Below are positions 4,811 to 11,744 of a DNA stretch of 21,446 bases, one piece after another. Under the pieces are notes generated by a model, which worked only from the letters and a program-made list of their open reading frames with translations, was not told the origin of the DNA and did no database searches. A program made the position numbers and the translations under genes. The first letter of the stretch is position 1. Each line of letters opens with the position of its first letter. The stretch comes from Dokdonella_A sp035263065 (GTDB lineage: Bacteria; Pseudomonadota; Gammaproteobacteria; Xanthomonadales; Rhodanobacteraceae), in NCBI GenBank assembly GCA_035263065.1, contig DATFRS010000155.1, positions 1 to 21,446 on the forward strand, given 5' to 3'.

Positions 4811-7735
4811 ATGGGGATCGCAGCCCGCACCATCGCGTTGCCGCTCGCGCTTGCCGGCGCGTTCGCGTCGGCGCAGACGATCGACTACGACATCGTCTAC
4901 GTGCGCCAGCCGCGCTTCGGCGACGACGTCAACACGATCTGGCCCGAGGTGTTCCATCCGGCGCGCCTGGATCCCGGCGCCGATCTCATGCTGCTGCATC
5001 CGGACGGCAGCGAAGAAGTGCTCGTCGCCGGCGGCAACGGCGGCGTGACGGATCCGTTCGTGTCGTTCGACGCGGAGTACGTCTACTACGCCCGCTTTCC
5101 GGATCTGCGTCCCGACTCGCTGAACTACCAGCGCGAAAATCTCCCGTACGCCGGCGCCGACATCTATCGCATCCGCCTCGACTCGCGCGCGATCGAGCAG
5201 CTCACGCACGGCGAGTTCACGCCGAACACCGGCGCCGGCACGTGGGATGAAACCAATCCCGTCGATCCGCCGCAGGAATACGATCGCCTCGGCTACGGGA
5301 TTCTCAATCTCGCGCCGTGCCCGCTGCCCGATCATCGCATCGCGTTCGTCAGCAACCGCGACGGCTTCGAGCCGCCGAAGGGCTACACCGCGCCGACGCT
5401 GCAGCTCTTCGTGATGGACGAGGACGGCCAGAACGTCACGCAGATCGCGCCGATGAACATCTCGAGCGCGCTGCATCCGACGATCCTTCAGGACGGCCGC
5501 ATCCTCTATTCGACGCACGAGGACCAGGGCCTGCGCGATACGCGGCTCTGGGGCGTGTGGGCGATCTGGCCCGACGGGCGCGACTGGCAGCCGGTCCTGT
5601 CGGCGTTCCGCGACGGGCAGGCGTTCCATTTCACGACGCAGCTTTCCGGCGGCGATCTCGTCATCGAGGACTACTACAACCTCAACAACAACGGCTTCGG
5701 CACGCTCTATCGCACGCCGTCGGCGCCGCCCGCGGGACAGCCGCCGTTTTTCAGCGCGTTCCCCGACGACAATCCGCCGATCCAGCGCACGGTCGGCGCG
5801 GGCTTCCCGTATCCGTACACGATTCCGTTCACGCCGCGCGGCGGCTTGTATACGCTGGCGCCGTTCACGCACGGTGACGACGAGGCGGCGCCGGTCGGCG
5901 ACGACGGCGTGCGCGTCGGGCGCTTCACGCATCCGTCGGGCGCTCCGAACGGCGACCTGCTCGTCGTGTGGTCGCCCGGCCCGACCAACAATCTCGATCG
6001 CCCGACACCGGTGCCGTACTACGACGCCGGCCTCTATATCGTGCCCGGCGGCAACATCATGAACTCGCCGCACGATCTCGTGCCGATCCGGAACGATCCC
6101 GCGTACAACGAAGCGTGGCCGCGCGCGGTCGCGACCTATCAGCGGATTCACGGCGTCGCCGCGCCGAACGATTTCGGCTGGCTGCCGAACGACGGCAGCG
6201 CGCACCCCGATCTTCCGGCCGGCACGCCTTTCGGCCTCGTCGGCACCTCGAGCCTCTACAAGCGCGAGAGCTTTCCCGGCACCGTGCCGCCGTGGTCCGA
6301 TTTCTACGACGGGCTCGACGCGTTCAACACGTCGGAGAACGGCCAGTCGAGCAACTGGGGCACGCAGGGCAGCGATGCGGGCAAGTACACGAATGACGAC
6401 ATCTGGGCGATCCGCGTCGTCGGCATGGAGCCGCACTCGCATCGCAGCTACGGCCCGCATGCCGGACGCGCGTTCACGAGCCACGCCGAGGAACGCCTGC
6501 GCGTGCTCGGCGAGATCCCGGTGCGCAAGTTCGACGGACAGAACCAGCCGGTGCTCGACTTCGAGGGCAATCCCGACACGAGCTTCCTAGCGAAGGTCGT
6601 CGCCGATTCGCCGTTCACGTTCCAGATGCTCGACCGCAACGGCATGGTGCTCGCGATGGCGCAGACCTGGCACCAGGTGCGGCCCGGCGAGATGCGCGCG
6701 AACTGCGGCGGCTGCCATGCGCACAGCCAGATGCCGCTCGCGTTCGAGACGACGGCAGCCGCGCAGCCTTCGTACACGATCTACGATCTGTCGAAGCAGA
6801 CGCCGCTGCTGACGGAGGATGCGAACGGCGATCCGTCGCTGCGCGTCGAGAACAACACGCAGGTCAGCGTCGAATTCCTGCGCGACATCCGACCGCTGCT
6901 GCAGTCGCGCTGCGTGAGCTGCCATCAGGGCGCCGCGCCGGCGGGAAATCTCGATCTGTCCGACACGAGCATTTCCAACGGTCTTCCCGGCGACTACCGC
7001 CGCCTCGCCGCCGACCAGGACGCCGCGTTCGGCTATCCGCCGGTGATCTCGACCGGCACGTGGCGCCAGACGAACGCGAGCCGCTACATCCGCATGTTCC
7101 AGAGCCGGCGCAGCCTACTGGTCTGGAAGCTGTTCGGCCGGCGCCTCGACGGCTGGAGCAACGCCGATCATCCGACCGAAAGCGTGCCCGGCGATCCCAA
7201 CACGTTGCCTGCCGGCGCCGATCCGAACACGGCCGATCTCGACTACACCGGCACCGCGATGCCGCCGCCCGGCAGTCCCGTCGAGCCGCTCACCGCCGAC
7301 GAGCGCCTCCTGTTCGTGCGCTGGATCGATCTCGGCGCGCCGATCGACACCGGCGATCCGCGCTACGGCTGGTTCATGGATGACCTGAAGCCGACCGTCG
7401 CGGTGAGCCTGCCTCGGCCGCGCGCGAACGCGGCACCGCTCGGCGAGATTCGCTTCGGCCTCGCCGACGGCGATTCGGGCATCGACATCTCGACGCTCCA
7501 CGTCACGACGGATTTCGAGGTGAACGGCCTCGCGCCCGGCAGCGAGCTCGCGAGCCTCGCGTTGCCGGCCGGCGATTCGATCTGGAGCATCGCGCTCGCG
7601 CCGCCCGTGACCGATGCGTGGAACCGGCACGTGCATGTCGAGGTGCGCGACGTGCAGGGCAACGTCACGCGCGTGAATCGCGCGTTCTCGGTCGGGATCG
7701 GGGACGACACGATCTTCCGCGACGGGTTCGAGTAG
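4811..7735 (+). CDS. HzsA-related exported dihaem cytochrome c-like protein
   Basis: A 974-residue protein with signal peptide MGIAARTIALPLALAGAFASA then QTIDYD. The first about 450 residues carry TolB/propeller-like stretches ('LFVMDEDGQNVTQI', 'DGRILYSTHEDQG', 'LWGVWAIWPDGRDW'). The middle part ('LGEIPVRKFD...ADSPFTFQMLDRNGMVL...W-x-x-V-x-P-G-E') matches the region conserved in proteins annotated as hydrazine synthase alpha-subunit-like (HzsA-related). Two haem c sites are visible: CGGCH (Cys632, Cys635, His636) and CVSCH (Cys701, Cys704, His705), the second within 'DIRPLLQSRCVSCHQG' as in planctomycete-type cytochrome c domains. After about residue 870 comes an Ig-like segment, then the terminal DTIFRDGFE. 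Hydrazine synthesis is not implied: no anammox partners are present. A periplasmic or surface redox role is inferred. GGGGAGAGGCGTC before ATG 4811 fixes the start; the longer frame from 4742 has no signal peptide at its N-terminus. Confidence 0.82.
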   Translation: MGIAARTIALPLALAGAFASAQTIDYDIVYVRQPRFGDDVNTIWPEVFHPARLDPGADLMLLHPDGSEEVLVAGGNGGVTDPFVSFDAEYVYYARFPDLRPDSLNYQRENLPYAGADIYRIRLDSRAIEQLTHGEFTPNTGAGTWDETNPVDPPQEYDRLGYGILNLAPCPLPDHRIAFVSNRDGFEPPKGYTAPTLQLFVMDEDGQNVTQIAPMNISSALHPTILQDGRILYSTHEDQGLRDTRLWGVWAIWPDGRDWQPVLSAFRDGQAFHFTTQLSGGDLVIEDYYNLNNNGFGTLYRTPSAPPAGQPPFFSAFPDDNPPIQRTVGAGFPYPYTIPFTPRGGLYTLAPFTHGDDEAAPVGDDGVRVGRFTHPSGAPNGDLLVVWSPGPTNNLDRPTPVPYYDAGLYIVPGGNIMNSPHDLVPIRNDPAYNEAWPRAVATYQRIHGVAAPNDFGWLPNDGSAHPDLPAGTPFGLVGTSSLYKRESFPGTVPPWSDFYDGLDAFNTSENGQSSNWGTQGSDAGKYTNDDIWAIRVVGMEPHSHRSYGPHAGRAFTSHAEERLRVLGEIPVRKFDGQNQPVLDFEGNPDTSFLAKVVADSPFTFQMLDRNGMVLAMAQTWHQVRPGEMRANCGGCHAHSQMPLAFETTAAAQPSYTIYDLSKQTPLLTEDANGDPSLRVENNTQVSVEFLRDIRPLLQSRCVSCHQGAAPAGNLDLSDTSISNGLPGDYRRLAADQDAAFGYPPVISTGTWRQTNASRYIRMFQSRRSLLVWKLFGRRLDGWSNADHPTESVPGDPNTLPAGADPNTADLDYTGTAMPPPGSPVEPLTADERLLFVRWIDLGAPIDTGDPRYGWFMDDLKPTVAVSLPRPRANAAPLGEIRFGLADGDSGIDISTLHVTTDFEVNGLAPGSELASLALPAGDSIWSIALAPPVTDAWNRHVHVEVRDVQGNVTRVNRAFSVGIGDDTIFRDGFE

Positions 7736-7742
7736 AACTCCT

Positions 7743-7828
7743 CGTCGTCCCCGCGAAAAGCGGGGACCCAGCGCCGTTGCCCTGATGCAAATCAGAGTCG
7801 CTAGGTTCCCGCTTTCGCAGGGACGACG
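7743..7828. repeat. Dispersed inverted repeat between convergent genes
   Basis: The arm CGTCGTCCCCGCGAAAAGCG (7743 on) pairs imperfectly with the arm CCCGCTTTCGCAGGGACGACG (7808-7828), enclosing a 40-nt loop; the left arm also forms its own CCCCGCGAAAAGCGGGG hairpin (7749-7765). I know this 'GTCCCCGCGAAAGCGGGGACCCAG' type of unit as a frequent intergenic repeat in Gram-negative genomes. Placed between the stops of the HzsA-like and NUDIX genes, it could terminate both transcripts. Confidence 0.7.
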
Positions 7829-7833
7829 GAACC

Positions 7834-8403
7834 TTACATCCGCGATCTTCCCAACCACTTCGCCGCCATGCGCCGCACCGACGCATCGACGCTTGCATCA
7901 CCCGCAAGCTCGGCGATCCCGCGCCACGCCAGCGCATGCGATTCGTCGCCGACGACGAACGCCTCGCCCTTCGTCGCCCGCACGACATAGCGCACGTCGT
8001 AGTGCCAATGCTCCGGCTCACCCGGCCGCGCCGGAATCCGGTGCCGGTCGATGTCGAAGATCGCGGGCTCGACGACGAGATCGGTCAACCCCGATTCCTC
8101 CTCCGCCTCGCGCAACGCGACGCGCGCAAGATCGGCATCGCCGTCGGCGTGCCCGCCGAGCTGCAGCCACGCGTTCAGCTTGCGATGGTGCGTGAGCAGG
8201 ACGCGGTGGCCGTCGGCGCTGACGAGCCAGGCCGATCCCGTGAAATGGCCGACCGTGTGCGCGCGCTCGAACACGGTCGGCGCCGAGGCGAGGAAGCGTG
8301 CGAACTCGTCGGCGATCGCGGCACCGTCGGCGTCGGCGGCGCGATATTCCGCAAGCGCGTCCTCGAGAGGTCGGAACGGGTCGTCCATGGCGGCGGCAAG
8401 CAT
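7834..8403 (-). CDS. NUDIX hydrolase
   Basis: About 189 residues (184 if the internal ATG at 8388 is used). The NUDIX box is GGHADGDADLARVALREAEEESGL, about residues 97-119, with the metal-binding REAEEESGL intact. The first glutamate of the consensus G-x5-E-x7 is Ala here, as I recall for this 'GGHADGD' subgroup. Upstream, 'TGSAWLVS...VLLTHHRKLNAWLQLGGH' and downstream 'DIDRHRIPAR...HWHYDVRYVVRA' are typical of the subfamily. These enzymes hydrolyse nucleoside-diphosphate-linked compounds, usually as housecleaning; the substrate cannot be read from sequence. Neither ATG has a clear Shine-Dalgarno, so the start is uncertain by five codons; a longer frame back to 8874 is ruled out because it runs through the permease gene. 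The gene is convergent with the HzsA-like gene and divergent from the first permease. Confidence 0.87.
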   Translation of the reverse strand: MLAAAMDDPFRPLEDALAEYRAADADGAAIADEFARFLASAPTVFERAHTVGHFTGSAWLVSADGHRVLLTHHRKLNAWLQLGGHADGDADLARVALREAEEESGLTDLVVEPAIFDIDRHRIPARPGEPEHWHYDVRYVVRATKGEAFVVGDESHALAWRGIAELAGDASVDASVRRMAAKWLGRSRM

Positions 8404-8446
8404 AGGGAGCGCGCCGGGAATCGTGCAATTCCGGCCGCAACGCAAC

Positions 8447-8475
8447 TTGTGCGCCCGGAAGCCGTGGGTTAACGT
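8447..8475 (+). promoter_or_regulatory. Candidate sigma-70 promoter of the first permease gene
   Basis: TTGTGC (8447-8452), 17-bp spacer, TAACGT (8470-8475). Transcription would start near 8482, leaving a leader of about 195 nt before the ATG at 8677. Confidence 0.4.
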
Positions 8476-8520
8476 GCCGGCGCCCCCGCAACGCCGCAAT
8501 CGCGCGGGCAAGAGCCTCCT

Positions 8521-8589
8521 TCGACCGGGTCGAGGGGCCTGCGGCCCGTGGACGGGTCGCGCACGGCGCGGAAGTCCAGCTCCGCGCCG
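8521..8589 (+). other. Structured 5' leader of the first permease gene
   Basis: Three hairpins lie in the predicted leader. TCGACC/GGTCGA is at 8521-8533. GGGCC-tgc-GGCCC is at 8535-8547. CGGCGCGGA (8564-8572) pairs with TCCGCGCCG (8581-8589), a 9-bp perfect stem with an 8-nt loop. None of this matches a riboswitch class I can recognise, and GC-rich DNA yields hairpins easily. A regulatory role is only a possibility. Confidence 0.25.
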
Positions 8590-8676
8590 GAAGCATTCGG
8601 GACCGGCTCCAGCCTGACCCGGCGAATCCGAAACGTCCCGGACGGACCGACTCGGAACTCTTGCGAGGGGAACTCG

Positions 8677-10167
8677 ATGTTGAAAGATCTGTTTGTCGTC
8701 CAGCCGGTGCATCCCGCACCGCACGTCGACGCGGGCGAGCATGCCCAGGGACCGATCACCGGCGAAGTGACGCTCAAGCGAGCGCTCACGGCGAGGCATC
8801 TGGTCATGCTCGGCATCGGCGCGATCATCGGCGCCGGCATCTTCGTGCTGACCGGCCAGGCGGCCGCGATGCACGCGGGTCCCGCCGTCGTGCTGAGCTT
8901 CGTGATCGCCGGCATCGCCTGCGCGTTCGCCGGCCTTTGCTACGCCGAGTTCGCCTCGATGCTGCCGGTCTCGGGCTCAGCGTACTCGTACTCGTACGCG
9001 ACGCTCGGCGAGATCGTCGCCTGGTTCATCGGCTGGATGCTGATCCTCGAATACCTCTTCGCCGCCTCGACCGTCGCGGTCGGCTGGTCGGGCTATTTCA
9101 ACAGCCTCCTGCAGTCGATCGGCGAGCTCACCGGCACGGCGCTCGCGCTTCCGGCCGCGCTCGTCAACGCGCCGCTGACGGTGACCGACGGCCACATCTC
9201 GACGACCGGCGCGCTGATCAACCTGCCCGCCGTGCTCATCGTCGCCGCGATCAGCTGGGTCTGCTACGTCGGCGTCACGCAGTCGGCGTCGCTGAACGCG
9301 GTCGTCGTCGCGATCAAGCTCGTGGTGATCCTGCTCTTCGTCGCGTTCTCGCTGCAGTTCGTCAACCCGGCGAACTGGCATCCGTTCGTGCCGCCGACCG
9401 ACGCCGCCGGCCACTTCGGCTGGAGCGGCGTGTTCCGCGCTGCCTCGATCGTGTTCTTCTCGTACATCGGCTTCGACGCGGTCTCGACGGCCGCGCAGGA
9501 AGCGAAGAATCCGCAGCGCGACATGCCGATCGGCATCCTCGGCTCGCTCGTGATCTGCACGATCCTCTACATCATCGTGTCGGCCGTGCTGACCGGCATC
9601 GCGCCGTACACGCAGCTCGGCACCGCGCATCCGGTGTCGACCGCGATCGAAGGCTATCCGAGCCTGCGCTGGCTGCGCATCGTGATCGAAGTCGGCGCGA
9701 TCGCCGGCCTCTCGTCGGTCATCCTCGTCATGCTGATGGGCCAGCCGCGCATCTTCTACACGATGGCGAACGACGGCCTCATGCCGGCGGCGTTCGGCAA
9801 GGTGCATCCCAAGCACCAGACGCCGTATGTCGGTCAGGTGATCGTCGGCATCGTCGCAGCGGTGCTCGCGGGCCTGCTGCCGATCAATGTGCTCGGCGAC
9901 CTCGTCTCGATGGGCACGCTGCTTGCGTTCACGACCGTCTGCATCGGCGTGCTCGTGCTGCGCAGGACGCGTCCGGACCTGCCGCGCGCGTTCCGCGTGC
10001 CCGCCGCGCCCGTCGTGTGCTGGCTCGGCGCGCTGAGCTGCTTCGCGCTGTTCTTCATCGCGTTCCTCGACAACTGGAAATGGATGAGCGGCTGGATCAT
10101 CGCCGGGCTTCTCGTCTATTTCTTCTACGGCTACCACCGCAGCAAGCTGCGCAACGCACGCAAGTAG
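8677..10167 (+). CDS. APC-superfamily amino acid permease (CAT family), copy 1
   Basis: A 496-residue inner-membrane transporter with about 12-14 membrane segments. The N-terminal 'TARHLVMLGIGAIIGAGIFVLTGQAA' is the APC helix-1 motif with the unwound G-A-G-I-F that binds the amino acid. 'LCYAEFASMLPVSGSAYSYSYATLGEIVAWFIGW' and 'FFSYIGFDAVSTAAQEAKNPQRDMPIGI' are characteristic of the cationic amino acid transporter (CAT, TC 2.A.3.3) group, proton-coupled importers. The exact substrate is not readable, since many bacterial members carry neutral amino acids. ATG 8677 is chosen: GCGAGGGGAACTCG gives a strong ribosome binding site, and the longer frame to 8548 has no family similarity. A long leader precedes it and an intrinsic terminator follows. 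It is clearly a tandem paralogue of the next gene. Confidence 0.92.
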   Translation: MLKDLFVVQPVHPAPHVDAGEHAQGPITGEVTLKRALTARHLVMLGIGAIIGAGIFVLTGQAAAMHAGPAVVLSFVIAGIACAFAGLCYAEFASMLPVSGSAYSYSYATLGEIVAWFIGWMLILEYLFAASTVAVGWSGYFNSLLQSIGELTGTALALPAALVNAPLTVTDGHISTTGALINLPAVLIVAAISWVCYVGVTQSASLNAVVVAIKLVVILLFVAFSLQFVNPANWHPFVPPTDAAGHFGWSGVFRAASIVFFSYIGFDAVSTAAQEAKNPQRDMPIGILGSLVICTILYIIVSAVLTGIAPYTQLGTAHPVSTAIEGYPSLRWLRIVIEVGAIAGLSSVILVMLMGQPRIFYTMANDGLMPAAFGKVHPKHQTPYVGQVIVGIVAAVLAGLLPINVLGDLVSMGTLLAFTTVCIGVLVLRRTRPDLPRAFRVPAAPVVCWLGALSCFALFFIAFLDNWKWMSGWIIAGLLVYFFYGYHRSKLRNARK

Positions 10168-10173
10168 GACCCG

Positions 10174-10207
10174 AAGCCGGCGGAACGCATCCGCCGGCTT
10201 TTTCTTT
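10174..10207 (+). terminator. Rho-independent terminator between the two permeases
   Basis: AAGCCGGCGGA (10174-10184) and TCCGCCGGCTT (10190-10200) form a perfect 11-bp stem with a 5-nt loop, followed by TTTCTTT. It begins 6 bp after the copy 1 stop. Only 36 bp separate it from the next ATG, so copy 2 needs either a promoter within or before the hairpin, or read-through. Confidence 0.9.
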
Positions 10208-10243
10208 CAGCGCGACACGACGCGCACACCGGCGACTTTCACG

Positions 10244-11728
10244 ATGCTCGACCGACTGCTGGCGAAAAAGACCGATTTCTCCGACATCGATTCGAGCGAA
10301 GGCCCGTGCCTCAAGCGCACGCTGGGACCCTGGGGTCTCACCGCGCTCGGCATCGGCGCGGTCATCGGCGGCGGCATCTTCGTGATCACGGGCCAGGCCG
10401 CGGCCGAGCACGCGGGACCGGCGATCGTGCTCTGCTTCATCATGGCCGCGATCTGCTGCAGCTTGACCGCGCTCTGCTACGCCGAGTTCGCGACGATGAT
10501 CCCGATCTCGGGAAGCTCGTACTCGTACGCGTACGCGACGCTCGGCGAGGGCGTCGCCTGGTTCATCGGCTGGAACATGGTGCTCGAGTACGGCGTGTCG
10601 GCGTCCGCCGTCGCGGTGAGCTGGACGGGCTATTTCACGAGCCTGCTCGATCATCTCGGCATCCATCTGCCGGCGGCGCTGACGCAGGCGCCGCTCGCGT
10701 TCACCGACGACAAGCTCGTCTCGACCGGTGCGCTGTTCAACCTGCCCGCCGTCGCGATCGTGCTCGCGCTGACCTGGGTCTGCTACGTCGGCATCAAGGA
10801 ATCGAGCGGCGTGAACCTCGCGATGGTGATCCTCAAGGTGTCGCTGATCGTCATCGTGATCGTGGTCGGCGCGAACTACGTCAACACCGACTACTGGCAT
10901 CCGTTCATTCCGGAAAACCAGGGCCCCGAAAAATTCGGCTGGTCCGGCATCATCCGCGGCGCCGCGCTCGTGTTCTTCTCGTACATCGGCTTCGAGGCGA
11001 CCTCGACCGCCGCGCAGGAAGCGGTCAATCCGCAGCGCGACCTCCCGATCGGCACGATCGCCTCGCTGGCGATCTGCACGGTGCTCTACATCGGCATGGC
11101 GATGGTGCTGACCGGCCTCCTGCCGTACGACAAGCTCGGCACGAGCGAGCCCGTCGTCACCGCGATCAGGGCGCACACGGAGCTCGACTGGCTGCGCTGG
11201 CTGGTCGAGCTCGGCGCGTTGATCGGCCTCTCGTCGGTGATCCTCGTCATGATCATCGCGCAGCCGCGCATCTTCATGATCATGGGCCGCGACGGCCTCC
11301 TGCCGCCGGTGTTCGCGAAGCTCCATCCGAAGTACTGCACGCCGCACATCAACACGGTCATCACCGGCTGCGGCATCGCGCTGCTGGCGGCGGTGTTTCC
11401 GCTCGACGTGCTCGGCGATCTCGTCTCGATGGGCACGCTGATCGCGTTCGTCGCGGTGTGCATCGGCGTGCTGGTCCTGCGCCGCACGCAGCCCGACCTG
11501 CACCGCACGTTCCGCGTGCCGTGGGCGCCGGTCACGTGCACGCTCGGCGTGCTGAGCTGCCTGTTCCTGCTGATCTTCGGCGAGAACTGGTACAACTGGA
11601 CGCTGATGCTGATCTGGACGGTGATCGGCATCGCGATCTACTTCGGGTACGGGCTGAAGCACAGCAAGCTGCGCGGCAAGCCGGCGTCGCAGGCGGGGCT
11701 GCGCGTGACCCAGGGCACGCGCGCCTAG
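10244..11728 (+). CDS. APC-superfamily amino acid permease (CAT family), copy 2
   Basis: A 494-residue paralogue of the preceding permease. Long stretches align without gaps: 'LGIGAVIGGGIFVITGQAAAEHAGPAIVL', 'LCYAEFATMIPISGSSYSYAYATLGEGVAWFIGW', 'FFSYIGFEATSTAAQEAVNPQRDLPIG' and 'VLGDLVSMGTLIAFVAVCIGVLVLRRTQPDL'. The N-terminus differs (MLDRLLAKKTDFSDIDSSEGPCLKRTLG) and is shorter, with a 'KR-x-L-G' entry to helix 1 that is typical of the family. The helix-1 substrate motif changes from GAGIF to GGGIF, and helix 3 from LILEYLFAAST to MVLEYGVSASA, so substrate preference may differ. The ATG lies only 36 bp after a strong terminator, and no good Shine-Dalgarno is visible. The stop is 16 bp from the end of the convergent rmuC. 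Confidence 0.92.
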   Translation: MLDRLLAKKTDFSDIDSSEGPCLKRTLGPWGLTALGIGAVIGGGIFVITGQAAAEHAGPAIVLCFIMAAICCSLTALCYAEFATMIPISGSSYSYAYATLGEGVAWFIGWNMVLEYGVSASAVAVSWTGYFTSLLDHLGIHLPAALTQAPLAFTDDKLVSTGALFNLPAVAIVLALTWVCYVGIKESSGVNLAMVILKVSLIVIVIVVGANYVNTDYWHPFIPENQGPEKFGWSGIIRGAALVFFSYIGFEATSTAAQEAVNPQRDLPIGTIASLAICTVLYIGMAMVLTGLLPYDKLGTSEPVVTAIRAHTELDWLRWLVELGALIGLSSVILVMIIAQPRIFMIMGRDGLLPPVFAKLHPKYCTPHINTVITGCGIALLAAVFPLDVLGDLVSMGTLIAFVAVCIGVLVLRRTQPDLHRTFRVPWAPVTCTLGVLSCLFLLIFGENWYNWTLMLIWTVIGIAIYFGYGLKHSKLRGKPASQAGLRVTQGTRA

Positions 11729-11744
11729 CGCGCACCCGCGGCGA

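Noticed and set aside
4754..6484. 576-codon minus-strand open frame opposite the HzsA-like gene
   Set aside because: Arg/Ala/Val-rich shadow of the real gene, which has signal peptide and haem motifs.
4811..7735. A hydrazine synthase or anammox function
   Set aside because: Only the alpha-like domain is present, without other subunits or nitrogen-redox genes; shared ancestry does not imply the reaction.
10097..11662. 521-codon minus-strand open frame opposite permease copy 2
   Set aside because: His/Arg/Asp-rich shadow; the plus strand encodes a complete permease.
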